DNA of 64,000 nucleotides from Lachnospiraceae bacterium (GCA_028689655.1 JAQVCT010000002.1:186001-250000); one strand, 5' to 3'. Shown: positions 17,899 through 27,427, counted from the first letter of the stretch. Numbers and translations: made by a program. The notes: a model not told the origin generated them from the sequence alone.

Positions 17899-20724
17899 TC
17901 AATCGTCATCATCGTCTTTGAGATAAGCCTCAATGGTCTTATATAAAATATCCGTATCAATGGGCTTTGCAATATGGGTATCCATGCCTGCTGCCATGGC
18001 AGCAGATACATCCTCCGTAAAAGCATTGGCTGTCATTGCCAATATGGGGATGCTGTTTCTCTGTGGATGGCTGGAATGGCGGATCTGTGCTGTTGCCTCG
18101 TAGCCATCCATAATGGGCATCTGTACATCCATGAGTATGACCTTGTAAGTGCCAGGCTTCGATGAGACAAATTTATTTACCGCATCTCTCCCGTTTGAAG
18201 CCGTATCCACCGTCGCGCCCACATTTTTCAGCAATTCTACAGCGATTTCCTGATTCAGCTCATTGTCATCCGCCAGCAGGATTCGATATCCTGTAAAGTC
18301 ATAAGACTCTTCCTCCACAACTTCTGATTTTTCCTCCGGTATCTCTTCCTCCATGGCCATTTTAAAGGGTAGTTCTACGGTAAATGTAGACCCACTCCCC
18401 TTTTCACTTTCCACATGAATAGCACCTTTCATCAACTCCACAAGGTTCTTGGTGATAGAAAGTCCCAGTCCCGATCCTCCAAAATGTCGTGCCGTGGAAC
18501 CGTCTTCCTGCTCAAAAGGTTCGAACAGGTGATCCAATTGTTCCTGCTCAATGCCGATTCCATTGTCAATGAGCTCAAATCTGATAAATTCCCGATCTCC
18601 CCTGATCCATAGCTTTGCTATGTTAAGGCTTACGGTTCCCCCGGTGGGTGTAAACTTTACCGCATTGGAAAGCAGATTCAGGATGACCTGGTTCACACGG
18701 AGTTGGTCTCCGATGATGAACCCCCTGATCTCCTCATCATATATAATGTGAAAATCAATATCTTTATTCCTACAAATAGGTGTATACATGGACACGATGG
18801 ATTCAATCACTTTTTTCAGGTCAAAGGGCAGCATTGCTATTTTTAATTTCTGCTGATCGATGGCTGACATGTCCAGCACATCATTGATGAGATTCAACAG
18901 TAAATTGGAGGACAGTGCTATCTTATTCACGTAAGACTCGATTCTTTTTGGCTCTTCCAAGTGTTTTTTTATCAGAGAATTGATACCGATAATAGCATTC
19001 ATAGGGGTTCGTATCTCGTGGGATACCCTGGAAAGGAAGAGACTCTTCGCTTCATTGGCATGCTCCGCCTGTTGAATGGCCTCCAGCAACTGTTCATTTT
19101 TCACTTTTAAACATTGCATATTTTTCTGATGAATGGCAGTTACAGCAATGGTAAATGTAATAATCGCAATGACCAGAACGATTCCCAGCGAAAAAGCAAA
19201 TCTGTATTTATACAGAAAGTCATACCACTTTAAGGAATTCTGCGATGCTACCGTGTGATTGATCACGATCTGATTCAGTTCCTCCTCATCCAGGACTTCT
19301 ATCGTCTTGTCAATAATAGATATCAGAACCGGATCTGTATCCGTATCACCCATCAGGGCAATGGGTTCCTTCATAGAAAGTACCGGCACCATTTTCAGGC
19401 TCTCATATCGAGGTTTTCTTAACAGTTCACTGAGGATATGGATATTCTGCAATATAATATCCTGTTCCCCACGCAGAACGGCATTGGCACATTCTTTGTT
19501 GGTATCATAGTACCGAATGGCGGCATTGGGGTAATTGTCCATAATATAATTTTCCGCATATTTCAATGAGCGGTTCACCGCGATGCGGATTCCTGTCTCC
19601 CTGGCATATTGATTGCCGGAGCGTCCCGCCACCGCAAATGTACTGGTAATATATTCATTGCTAAACCTTACCTGTGCATCCACCGCCATCTGCTGTGTTT
19701 TCACGATACAGCCAATCAGATCACATCCGTCGGCTTTTAATGTCTCTATCTCCTCGCCACTGATCCCTTTATACTGAAATTGAAGACCACTTTTCTCTGC
19801 GATCAACCGGAGGATATCCTCCGACATACCTGACATGCCGCCTGTCTCCTGATCATAGGAAGTAATAGGTGACGCATCCTCCAGAAGTCCCACCACGATT
19901 GGCTTGCAATTCCTGATATAATTCGCTTCCTGGCGGGTAAATAAGGGTGTAGTAGCCGCAGCACCTCCCCCATAATATTTATTGTACAATTCCTCCTCGT
20001 AGTATGGGGAGAAAGCATTGATATCCTCCAACGCCAGATCGATCTGACTCATGATCTCCTCATTCCCTTTTGTGGTAGTAAAATAAAACGGCTGCACATT
20101 AAATTTACCTACCACCTTGAGATCTGTATGAAGATCCAGAGAACCCGCCACCACCAGGTCTGCGTCCCCCTCTTTCACAGCATTCATCATCTCTGTCTCA
20201 GAGCCATAATAGAGAGGCGTATAAGAAAGTCCATGCATCTTAGCAAAGGATTCAAAATTTTCTGTCTGATAACTCTCCTGCAAAAATGCGATTTTCTTTC
20301 CATTCATCTCGTCATAATCATCATAATAGATCTTGTCATTTTCCAGTTTGGCATAGATAATGGTGCTCTCTTTTCCAATGGCATACTTGGAATAATCCAT
20401 ATATGCCGCTCTTGCATCGGTATATTGGGCTGAACATAACAGGTCGATTTCTCCACTCTTCAATTTTTCCAGGCAGTTCTCCCAGGTATCTTTCTCATAT
20501 TGATAGTTCCACTTGGTGTACTCCGCCACGCGGTTCAGATACTCCACGCCATATCCCCTGTAGGTTCCATCCTGAGATTTCTCAATAAATCCGGCATAAT
20601 CAATATATCCCACTTTTACCGTCTTCTCTTCCGCTCTGGTCTGATCCATTGGTAAGAATAAGGATAGCAGGACGCTTACCCATATCGCTGCTATTAATTT
20701 TCTTCGAAAGAAACTTTTTCCCAT
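17899..20724 (-). CDS. Hybrid sensor histidine kinase with two solute-binding sensor domains and a receiver
   Basis: 941 residues. A signal sequence (about 8-31) leads to two tandem bacterial extracellular solute-binding (family 3) domains (about 36-265 and 270-505), a transmembrane helix (about 515-540), a HisKA domain with phosphorylated His569 in SRVSHEIRTPMNAIIG, a HATPase domain with FEQEDGSTARHFGGSGLGLSI, and a C-terminal receiver with phospho-acceptor Asp866 in VILMDVQMPIMDG. The architecture resembles BvgS/EvgS. The sensors probably bind amino acids or other small polar solutes, though this is unproven. There is no Hpt domain and no adjacent response regulator, so its output partner is elsewhere. 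AAGGGGAT precedes the ATG. Confidence 0.93.
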   Translation of the reverse strand: MGKSFFRRKLIAAIWVSVLLSLFLPMDQTRAEEKTVKVGYIDYAGFIEKSQDGTYRGYGVEYLNRVAEYTKWNYQYEKDTWENCLEKLKSGEIDLLCSAQYTDARAAYMDYSKYAIGKESTIIYAKLENDKIYYDDYDEMNGKKIAFLQESYQTENFESFAKMHGLSYTPLYYGSETEMMNAVKEGDADLVVAGSLDLHTDLKVVGKFNVQPFYFTTTKGNEEIMSQIDLALEDINAFSPYYEEELYNKYYGGGAAATTPLFTRQEANYIRNCKPIVVGLLEDASPITSYDQETGGMSGMSEDILRLIAEKSGLQFQYKGISGEEIETLKADGCDLIGCIVKTQQMAVDAQVRFSNEYITSTFAVAGRSGNQYARETGIRIAVNRSLKYAENYIMDNYPNAAIRYYDTNKECANAVLRGEQDIILQNIHILSELLRKPRYESLKMVPVLSMKEPIALMGDTDTDPVLISIIDKTIEVLDEEELNQIVINHTVASQNSLKWYDFLYKYRFAFSLGIVLVIAIITFTIAVTAIHQKNMQCLKVKNEQLLEAIQQAEHANEAKSLFLSRVSHEIRTPMNAIIGINSLIKKHLEEPKRIESYVNKIALSSNLLLNLINDVLDMSAIDQQKLKIAMLPFDLKKVIESIVSMYTPICRNKDIDFHIIYDEEIRGFIIGDQLRVNQVILNLLSNAVKFTPTGGTVSLNIAKLWIRGDREFIRFELIDNGIGIEQEQLDHLFEPFEQEDGSTARHFGGSGLGLSITKNLVELMKGAIHVESEKGSGSTFTVELPFKMAMEEEIPEEKSEVVEEESYDFTGYRILLADDNELNQEIAVELLKNVGATVDTASNGRDAVNKFVSSKPGTYKVILMDVQMPIMDGYEATAQIRHSSHPQRNSIPILAMTANAFTEDVSAAMAAGMDTHIAKPIDTDILYKTIEAYLKDDDDD

Positions 20725-20827
20725 GGTAATCCCCTTGTATTTTAAATCCAGTAATTTTAGTACATCTGGTCAATTCCAGACTGTACGGCCTACTGATTTC
20801 TCTATCCGTTTATAATCATATAATCTT

Positions 20828-20853
20828 AAAAAGGCATCAAAAGATGCCTTTTT
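20828..20853 (-). terminator. Terminator after deoD
   Basis: AAAAAGGCATC (20828-20838) and GATGCCTTTTT (20843-20853) form a perfect 11-bp stem with an AAAA loop, U-rich in both directions. It lies 25 bp past the deoD stop. Confidence 0.9.
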
Positions 20854-20877
20854 AGTCTCTGATTCTCTTAAATACCA

Positions 20878-21597
20878 TTACTCTGCCAATTCCAAAGCGA
20901 TTTCCATCATCTTACCGAAGCCCACCTGTCTGTCATGTGCGGAAAGTTCTTCTCCTGTGTATAGATGATCTGAAATGGTGAGTAAGCAGAGTGCATTTTT
21001 ACCAGCTTTTGCAGCATTCATATACAATGCAGCCGCTTCCATCTCCACCGCCAGAACACCCATCTGTTTCCACTGGTCATTTACTGTTGTATCCGCTGAG
21101 TAGAAAATATCCGATGACAATACATTTCCTACTACCACTTTCGTTCCCTGCATCTCGGCGATGTCGATTGCTTTCTTCATCAGTCCGTAGCTTGCGATGG
21201 GTGCGAAAGTTCCCGGCAGCTTGTACTGGGATGCATAGTTGGAATTGGTACATGCGCCCATTCCCACCACAACATCCATCAATTTTACTTCGTCCGATAT
21301 TCCACCTGCAGAGCCAATTCTGATGATGTTATCCACACCGTAGAAGTTAAAAAGTTCATAACTGTAGATTCCGATAGATGGCATTCCCATGCCGCCGCCC
21401 ATGATGGATATTTTCTTTCCTTTGTACTCTCCCGTGAACCCTAACATATTTCTCACCGTGTTGAAACACGTTACGTTTTCAAGATAGGTGTCTGCAATAT
21501 ATTTCGCTCTCAATGGATCTCCCGGCATCAATACTGTCTTTGCAATGTCCCCTAGTTTTGCACCATTGTGTGGTGTAGGTACTGGTGAATTTCCCAT
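20878..21597 (-). CDS. deoD: purine-nucleoside phosphorylase, DeoD type
   Basis: 239 residues, the size of hexameric DeoD enzymes, which phosphorolyse purine (deoxy)nucleosides to base and (deoxy)ribose-1-phosphate. Family features visible are VLMPGDPLRAKYIAD near the N-terminus, GMGMPSIGIYSYEL, IIRIGSAGGI, VLAVEMEAAALY and TISDHLYTGE with the catalytic Asp. AGGAGG precedes the ATG. It is monocistronic, flanked by its own terminator and by a palindromic repeat upstream (21656-21725). Confidence 0.95.
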   Translation of the reverse strand: MGNSPVPTPHNGAKLGDIAKTVLMPGDPLRAKYIADTYLENVTCFNTVRNMLGFTGEYKGKKISIMGGGMGMPSIGIYSYELFNFYGVDNIIRIGSAGGISDEVKLMDVVVGMGACTNSNYASQYKLPGTFAPIASYGLMKKAIDIAEMQGTKVVVGNVLSSDIFYSADTTVNDQWKQMGVLAVEMEAAALYMNAAKAGKNALCLLTISDHLYTGEELSAHDRQVGFGKMMEIALELAE

Positions 21598-21655
21598 AGT
21601 CTGTTCCTCCTGTTTTTAATCATTCAAATTCATCAAGCAATTGAATTAGCATTCC

Positions 21656-21725
21656 TGACGCAGATCAACGTCAGTCATTTCATGACTTCCTGACACAGAT
21701 TACTTTGTAATCCTGTCATATTATA
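21656..21725 (-). repeat. Single copy of the palindromic repeat also found in tandem at 32492-32657
   Basis: On the minus strand this reads a GATTAC-AAA-GTAATC hairpin followed by a second palindrome, AGTCATGAAATGACT. A stretch of 26 bases (GTCAGGAAG...CTGACG) is identical to the third tandem unit downstream of melA. It lies in the deoD upstream region. Confidence 0.8.
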
Positions 21726-21735
21726 CCACAAAATG

Positions 21736-21762
21736 GAGGTTGAAATCATCTATTTCAACCTC
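21736..21762 (-). terminator. Hairpin terminator after the first GH36 gene
   Basis: GAGGTTGAAAT (21736-21746) and ATTTCAACCTC (21752-21762) form a perfect 11-bp stem. The T tract is better on the plus strand (TTTTATTT) than on the minus strand (CATTTTG), so it may act in both directions. Confidence 0.65.
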
Positions 21763-21810
21763 TTTTATTTATGTTCTGGATCCTTACTTTTTTTATTACA
21801 TAATCATTTA

Positions 21811-24024
21811 CTATTTTACTGCCTTCAGGTGGAACAATACGGAGGCAAAGTCTCCACCCTGTGCTGTGAGCTTGTCCCTGTCAATGGGAATTCCTGCATA
21901 CATGAGTTCACTGCCATAATACTTCTCTGTATGTTGGAAAGCAGTTACTTCGTATAAGCGTTCCTCACAAAGTCCGGTAAGTTTCAGTCTCAGGTATCCT
22001 GCATTGACAAGATTCATTCTCTGATAATATGCCGCTATGGCTTCTGACTGATCCTTAGCTGCCACGAGCCATGCTGTATCGTTTCCCGCAAAGGGACTCT
22101 TGATTCGGTAGAATATTCCTTGCTGAATCAGTTTTCTATAACACTTGTAATAATCAATCTGCTGTCTTACCTGATCCAATTCTTCCTGTGTCAGCTTATT
22201 CAGATCCAACTCATATCCAAATGCTCCGAAGAATGCCACATGCGCTCTGGTGGCAAGTGGTGTGCAGCGTTCCAGCTGATGATTCGGTACTGCGGAGACA
22301 TGTGCCCCTATGGCAGAAATCGGGTATACCATACTGGTGCCATATTGAATCTTTAATCGCTCTGAGGCATCTGTGTCATCACTACACCAGGTCTGGGGTG
22401 CAAAATAGAGCATACCGGGGTCAAAACGCGCGCCGCCACTGGAGCAGGATTCAAATAGAATCTCCGGATATTTATTGGTCAGTCTGGTATAGAGATCATA
22501 TACCCCCAATATATATTGGTGCATTACCTTCCCCTGTTCCTCCGGGGAGGCAGTTCTGGAATAACATTCTGTAATGTAGCGGTTCATATCCCATTTTATG
22601 TAGGTGATCTTCGATTCAGATATCATCTGATCCAGCATCCCAAAGATGGCATCCACCACTTCTTTTCGGGAATAGTCCAGCACATGCTGCTGACGGCTCG
22701 GGGTTTCATAGCGTTCCGGCACAGATAATATCCAGTCCGGATGTGCTCGATACAGATCACTGTTCTTATTCACCATCTCCGGTTCGATCCATATACCGAA
22801 CTTCATCCCCAGTTCTTCCACATTCCTGGAGAGACCCGCAATTCCATTGGGCAATTTTTTCAGATTCACATACCAGTCTCCGAGACCTCTGTCATCATCG
22901 CTGCGGTCTCCGAACCATCCATCGTCCAGTACGAACAGTTCTACTCCCACTTCCTTTGCCTTGGAGGCAATGCGCAGAATCTCATATTCGCTGAAATCCA
23001 TATAGGTGGCTTCCCAGTTATTTAACAGGATAGGGCGTTCCCTGTCTCTCCAGTATCCTCTTGCAAGCCTGGTGCGATAAAGTTCATGAAAAGTCTGGCT
23101 CATGGCATTCATACCATGGTCGGAATACACCATTACCATTTCCGGTGTCTGAAAACTTTCGTTTTGATTCAGTTTCCACGAAAAAGTGTCCGGGTGGATT
23201 CCCATTGTGACTCTGGTGGTGTCATGAGAGCAGACCTCCACCTGACCCAGAAAGCTTCCGCTGTACACCAGGCTGAATCCCATCACTTCTCCTGTGTCCT
23301 CTGTGGTATTCCGCCTTTTCAGTGCGATAAACGGGTTATGCTCCGCACTGCTGGCACCCCGCATACTGTAGATGGATTGCAGTCCCTGCTCCAGCTTTCT
23401 GGTCTTGACATAGCGCTCTCTTGCCCAGGCTCCCGACAGATGGAGCATATCATATTCCTTGTCCGGCAGATCCACGCAGGCACTCATTGCAGTCTGTAGT
23501 CGTATCACGCTTTCTCCCTTATGGATAAATCTCACATGTCTGGTTATCACAGACAGTTCTTCATAAATCGTATAGGTCAGCACTGCTTCCGTATCCATGA
23601 CCGCGTCGTAAAGTGTGATTTCTATACTGGTAGCTTCTTTTTTATTTTCCACATAAGTGGCCGGAAGAGGCTCTATCTTATGCTTTCCCTCATAGATATT
23701 GTGTGTAGCATACTTGAAATCCGTAATTCTGCTGCCATTTTCCTGTTCAATGACACAGGCACCATATCGATAATCTCCCGTACCATATGACGGGTATTCC
23801 TGCCTGGTATACTGTAAGCACAGTTCACAGGGTGCGTTCCCTGCAAGTGCCCCCAGAGGACGTGCTTCGTCCTGATGCAGATAGGAAAAAGAAACTCTGT
23901 CGTGAACTTTCTTTCCATAATATAAATTTCCCAACTGACCGTTTTCCATAATTTCTATAATATAACTGATCTGTTGATTATATAAATGAAATTCCTTTGA
24001 TGCTTCATGATAAATAATGGGCAT
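21811..24024 (-). CDS. alpha-galactosidase, glycoside hydrolase family 36
   Basis: 737 residues, typical for intracellular GH36 enzymes, with an N-terminal beta-supersandwich, a TIM barrel and a C-terminal beta domain. The nucleophile is Asp479 in YIKWDMNR and the acid/base Asp549 in WCSDDTD. Substrate-binding motifs VLDDGWFG, WIEPEMVN and CSSGGARFDPG are also present. No signal peptide, so it acts on imported galactosides (melibiose, raffinose, stachyose). It is the last gene of an operon with the binding protein and two permeases, 14 bp from the permease stop with AGGAGGAG. It is a paralogue of the enzyme at 27610-29808, not a recent duplicate. Confidence 0.93.
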   Translation of the reverse strand: MPIIYHEASKEFHLYNQQISYIIEIMENGQLGNLYYGKKVHDRVSFSYLHQDEARPLGALAGNAPCELCLQYTRQEYPSYGTGDYRYGACVIEQENGSRITDFKYATHNIYEGKHKIEPLPATYVENKKEATSIEITLYDAVMDTEAVLTYTIYEELSVITRHVRFIHKGESVIRLQTAMSACVDLPDKEYDMLHLSGAWARERYVKTRKLEQGLQSIYSMRGASSAEHNPFIALKRRNTTEDTGEVMGFSLVYSGSFLGQVEVCSHDTTRVTMGIHPDTFSWKLNQNESFQTPEMVMVYSDHGMNAMSQTFHELYRTRLARGYWRDRERPILLNNWEATYMDFSEYEILRIASKAKEVGVELFVLDDGWFGDRSDDDRGLGDWYVNLKKLPNGIAGLSRNVEELGMKFGIWIEPEMVNKNSDLYRAHPDWILSVPERYETPSRQQHVLDYSRKEVVDAIFGMLDQMISESKITYIKWDMNRYITECYSRTASPEEQGKVMHQYILGVYDLYTRLTNKYPEILFESCSSGGARFDPGMLYFAPQTWCSDDTDASERLKIQYGTSMVYPISAIGAHVSAVPNHQLERCTPLATRAHVAFFGAFGYELDLNKLTQEELDQVRQQIDYYKCYRKLIQQGIFYRIKSPFAGNDTAWLVAAKDQSEAIAAYYQRMNLVNAGYLRLKLTGLCEERLYEVTAFQHTEKYYGSELMYAGIPIDRDKLTAQGGDFASVLFHLKAVK

Positions 24025-24038
24025 TTATTTCTCTCCTC

Positions 24039-24869
24039 CTACAATTTTCCACCAGAAGTAGCGATTCCTTCTATGAACTGCTTCTGGAAAATAATATAAA
24101 TGATAATCATGGGAATACATGCCAGTAAAGATGCCGCCATGAGTTCTGGATAATTTGCTACGAACTGCCCCTGCAATTTTGCCAATGCGGAGGAAAGAGG
24201 CATGGTGGTCTGCTCTGTATTTACCACCAGTGGCCACATCAGATCCTTGAATGCAAACAATGCTGTGAAGATCCCCAGTGCGACCATAGAAGATTTGGTA
24301 AGTGGTGCCATGACATAGAAAAATGTCTGTCCAATATTACAGCCATCCAGCCTTGCTGCCTCCTCCAGTTCCCTGGGCAGACCCATATATGCCTGGCGAA
24401 GTAAGAATGTGCCAAAAGCCGTTACCAGACCCGGGAATATCAATGCGAAGCTGGTGTTCAGCATTCCCATTTTGCTCACCATAAGATACTGTGGAATAAT
24501 AAATATCTGGGATGGAACCATCATCTGAAAAAGTACCAGTGAAAATGCAATATTTTTCCCCTTAAAATTGAGTCTGCCAAAGGCATACCCCGCCATGGTA
24601 GCAGTCAACACTGCACACAGCACACGTCCTGCAATGAGAACCAGCGTGTTCCAGTACAGCCTCACGAAATTCATCTTGCTCAGCACTTCTTTAAAAGCAT
24701 TTGTTCTCCAGACAGAAGGAAAAATAACGAATGGATTCATCTGCGTAGATTCCGATATTGATTTAAAGGATGTGAGAATCATCCAGACAAATGGTACGAT
24801 CATGATAATTGCTCCAATGATCAATATGATATGTATGAGTACAATAGACGCTTTTCTTTTCTTATCCAT
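24039..24869 (-). CDS. ABC sugar transporter permease (MsmG/RafG type)
   Basis: 276 residues with six predicted transmembrane helices, starting KRKASIVLIHIILIIGAIIM. The EAA loop that contacts the ATPase is EEAARLDGCNIGQTFFYVMAP. This is the second permease of a carbohydrate-uptake-1 type importer, next to the MsmF-like permease and the binding protein, and co-transcribed with the alpha-galactosidase. AGGAAGGAG precedes the ATG. The pairing with GH36 suggests raffinose-family oligosaccharides or melibiose as substrate, inferred from context. Confidence 0.92.
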   Translation of the reverse strand: MDKKRKASIVLIHIILIIGAIIMIVPFVWMILTSFKSISESTQMNPFVIFPSVWRTNAFKEVLSKMNFVRLYWNTLVLIAGRVLCAVLTATMAGYAFGRLNFKGKNIAFSLVLFQMMVPSQIFIIPQYLMVSKMGMLNTSFALIFPGLVTAFGTFLLRQAYMGLPRELEEAARLDGCNIGQTFFYVMAPLTKSSMVALGIFTALFAFKDLMWPLVVNTEQTTMPLSSALAKLQGQFVANYPELMAASLLACIPMIIIYIIFQKQFIEGIATSGGKL

Positions 24870-24883
24870 AATCTTTCTCCTTC

Positions 24884-25798
24884 CTAATTATAATTGACCC
24901 ATTTTTTCTGGCATATCATTTGAATCACTGTGATCAGCATGATCACCAACAGTAACAGCATGACAATGGCCGATCCATATCCCTTATTGGACTCCAGAAA
25001 GGAATATTTATAGAACAGATACACCAGTGACTGGGTCTTTGCAAATGCCGGATTGGTCTTGTCCAGCATCATGTAGATGGTGTCAAATACCTGTAATGCC
25101 CCTATAATTCTCGTTACACTCACAAAGAACATGGTGGGGGAAATTAGCGGCAGGGTAATGTGAAAGAACTGTTTCACACCACTGGCTCCATCAATTTCCG
25201 CCGCTTCATAGTAATCTCTGGGAATCTCCTGTAAGCCTGCCAGGAAAAGTACCATATTATAACCGATTACGGACCAGATTCCCACAACAGCTATGGAAAT
25301 ATAAGCAATATTAGGGTTGGAGATCCAGTTCACGGATTTTAATCCTATGGAATTCAATAAATGATTCAATAATCCGAATTCCGAATTATATAACCATCTC
25401 CATACCATGGCAACTGCTGCGGGGGCTGCTACCATAGGCAGAAAATAAATTGTTCTGTATATGGTACGTCCTCTCATCTTGCGATTCAGCAGAACCGCCA
25501 GCACAATGGCTATGATAATAGAAAATGGAACTTCCACTATGGCATATTTAAAAGTATTTAACAGTGCCTGCCATACACTGGCATCCTGAAACATTTTTGT
25601 ATAGTTATCGAATCCTATAAAGACGTTTCCTTTTCCAAATGCACCTGTCTTAAAGAAGCTTTGGTAAATCGTCTGAAAGATAGGAATAATGTTCAATATA
25701 ATTAGTCCGATCATGGTTGGCAACAGGAATAGCCATCCCCATATGAATTCACTTCTTTTCTGATTTGTCCCTTTGTATTGGACTGTTTTCTCTCCCAT
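24884..25798 (-). CDS. ABC sugar transporter permease (MsmF/RafF type)
   Basis: 304 residues with about six helices. The EAA motif is YYEAAEIDGASGVKQFFHITLP. It begins MGEKTVQYKG, with AAAGGAGGT directly upstream of the ATG at 25798; an earlier in-frame start at 25858 overlaps the intercistronic hairpin and is not favoured. With the permease at 24039-24869 it forms the membrane channel of the alpha-galactoside importer. No ATPase gene is present in the locus, so a multi-sugar ATPase (MsmK/MalK type) encoded elsewhere is assumed. Confidence 0.92.
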   Translation of the reverse strand: MGEKTVQYKGTNQKRSEFIWGWLFLLPTMIGLIILNIIPIFQTIYQSFFKTGAFGKGNVFIGFDNYTKMFQDASVWQALLNTFKYAIVEVPFSIIIAIVLAVLLNRKMRGRTIYRTIYFLPMVAAPAAVAMVWRWLYNSEFGLLNHLLNSIGLKSVNWISNPNIAYISIAVVGIWSVIGYNMVLFLAGLQEIPRDYYEAAEIDGASGVKQFFHITLPLISPTMFFVSVTRIIGALQVFDTIYMMLDKTNPAFAKTQSLVYLFYKYSFLESNKGYGSAIVMLLLLVIMLITVIQMICQKKWVNYN

Positions 25799-25824
25799 AG
25801 GTACCTCCTTTACATGGCCGTTAG

Positions 25825-25855
25825 AAAAGGCAGGCCATGCTAAGCCTGCCCTTTT
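25825..25855 (-). promoter_or_regulatory. Intercistronic hairpin between binding-protein and permease genes
   Basis: AAAAGGCAGGC (25825-25835) pairs with GCCTGCC-C-TTTT (25844-25855, one bulged C). On the minus strand the second arm ends in TTTTC. It lies between the binding-protein stop (25865) and the permease start (25798), where partial terminators commonly give excess binding protein over permease in sugar ABC operons. Confidence 0.75.
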
Positions 25856-25864
25856 CATTATCTC

Positions 25865-27196
25865 TTATTCCTCTGCAATATCTGCGTTCATCTCTGTTGC
25901 GATCTCTGCACAAATATCTTTTACTTCTTTCGTTCCATTCCATGCCTCAATTAATTTCTCACTGATCATATCTTCCCATACGGTGGTATGTTTGGAATAG
26001 GGTCTGATCACCATGTCCTCTGTCATATCAAGATATGCCTGTAAGTTAAAGTCCGGATAAGCTTTTACCCAGTTGGTCTCTGATCCTTCATAAGCGGAGA
26101 TTACAATACCAAGATCAGACTGTTTCTGCTGTGCCTTCTGACTTCCAAGGTATTCAATCAGTGCCCATGCTTCATCAGGTTTATCTGTATTTGCTGCCGC
26201 TGCCCATCCAAGTCCATTATAAATAGAAGCTCTTCTTCCCGTTGCAGTATCCTTTGGTAATACTGCAATATCACAGTTTGCTTTCACATAATCATTATTA
26301 CAAAGTTCTGCCAGCATCCAGGAACCCATTGTGATCATACCAACTTTTCCAGCTTCAAATAATGCTTCCGGATTGTTCTCTGTCATAACTTCGTAGGCAG
26401 GTGTATAGCCATCCTTTACAAGTCCGGATACGAATTCCAAAGCTTTTATGGTTCCCTCTTCATCCATGCCGGATTTTGTTCTGTCAGGTGTGATAATCTC
26501 ACCACCCATGTCGTATACCATGTTATACCAGCCATCCTGGTTATTGGATGGTTTCAATGCATAACCATACTGACTTCCGTCTTCCTTTGTAAGCTTCTTG
26601 CAGGCATCTGCGAAATCATCCCATGTCCATGTATCATCAGGGTATGTAATGCCAGCTTCATCAAACATTGTTTTATTGTACCACAGTGCAATGGTATCGT
26701 AATCTTTTGGCACTGCGAACTGTTTTCCATCATAATTATAGATTTCCACAATTTCTTTCGGGAATTTACTCATGTCCAGTGTCTCGCTGGAGGAGATTCT
26801 GTCTGTGAGGTCTAATAACATCTCATATTCCGAATAGGTTGTAATCTCGTTGGAATGCATCCAAAATACATCCGGCAGTGAACCGCCTGTTGCACCTGCC
26901 TCCAGCATGGTCCAGTACTGCTCCCATGGAGTGACCTGAATCTGTGCTTTGATCCCTGTCTCTGCGGTAAAGTCGTTAACGATCTGTGTAAGTCCAGGCT
27001 CCTGATTCTTATCCCATACTGCAACGGTCAATGTATCCGGTGATACCGTAGCTGTTTCTGTTCCTTCTGTGGCTGCTGCCTCCGTGCCTGAATCCGCAGC
27101 CGGTGCCGCGGATTCAGATGTCTGGCTTCCACATCCTGCCATAGAAAAAGTCATAACGGATGCTAGTGCAATGACGATTACTTTCTTTAATTTCAT
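25865..27196 (-). CDS. ABC sugar transporter solute-binding lipoprotein (MsmE/RafE type)
   Basis: 443 residues. A lipoprotein signal peptide MKLKKVIVIALASVMTFSMA is followed by lipobox cysteine Cys22 (SMAGC), then a Ser/Ala/Thr/Glu linker and a family 1 extracellular binding domain: DVFWMHSNE, KQFAVPKDYDTIALWYNK, WDDFADACKKLT, KVGMITMGSWM. It captures an oligosaccharide outside the membrane and delivers it to the two permeases downstream. AGGGAGGAAAAGAA precedes the ATG. It is first in the operon, with a palindrome about 120 bp upstream suited to an AraC-type activator. Galactoside specificity is inferred from the flanking enzymes. Confidence 0.93.
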   Translation of the reverse strand: MKLKKVIVIALASVMTFSMAGCGSQTSESAAPAADSGTEAAATEGTETATVSPDTLTVAVWDKNQEPGLTQIVNDFTAETGIKAQIQVTPWEQYWTMLEAGATGGSLPDVFWMHSNEITTYSEYEMLLDLTDRISSSETLDMSKFPKEIVEIYNYDGKQFAVPKDYDTIALWYNKTMFDEAGITYPDDTWTWDDFADACKKLTKEDGSQYGYALKPSNNQDGWYNMVYDMGGEIITPDRTKSGMDEEGTIKALEFVSGLVKDGYTPAYEVMTENNPEALFEAGKVGMITMGSWMLAELCNNDYVKANCDIAVLPKDTATGRRASIYNGLGWAAAANTDKPDEAWALIEYLGSQKAQQKQSDLGIVISAYEGSETNWVKAYPDFNLQAYLDMTEDMVIRPYSKHTTVWEDMISEKLIEAWNGTKEVKDICAEIATEMNADIAEE

Positions 27197-27306
27197 TTCT
27201 TTTCCTCCCTTTTGAACATCAACTCAATTTTACTGTTTTCGTGTTTCTGTGTGTTTGTGTGTTGCTATCAGTTGTGATCTTGCACAACTATTTTTGATGT
27301 ATGTTT

Positions 27307-27328
27307 ATCATACTATGCATATTGCATA
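27307..27328 (-). promoter_or_regulatory. Candidate operator/promoter for the binding-protein operon
   Basis: TATGCA-TAT-TGCATA (27314-27328) is a 15-bp palindrome. On the minus strand it lies immediately upstream of a TATGAT -10 like box (27312-27307) with no good -35, as expected for a promoter that needs an AraC-type activator. Confidence 0.4.
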
Positions 27329-27380
27329 ATATACATGGAGTAATGTTGGGATTGTATGGAGTTTTGTAATATATTTATGC

Positions 27381-27427
27381 AAAATGACGACATTATGCCA
27401 TATAATATGTCCTAATGTCGTCATTTT
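27381..27427 (-). terminator. Long perfect inverted repeat between the second GH36 gene and the transporter operon
   Basis: AAAATGACGACATTA (27381-27395) and TAATGTCGTCATTTT (27413-27427) are a perfect 15-bp inverted repeat around a 17-base loop. On the minus strand it ends in TTTT. It is probably the terminator of the GH36 gene (stop at 27610), but as a strong palindrome just upstream of the binding-protein promoter it could also be a regulator site. It lies within the 413-base gap 27197-27609, which otherwise holds only the promoter region and a MITE-like repeat. Confidence 0.6.
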
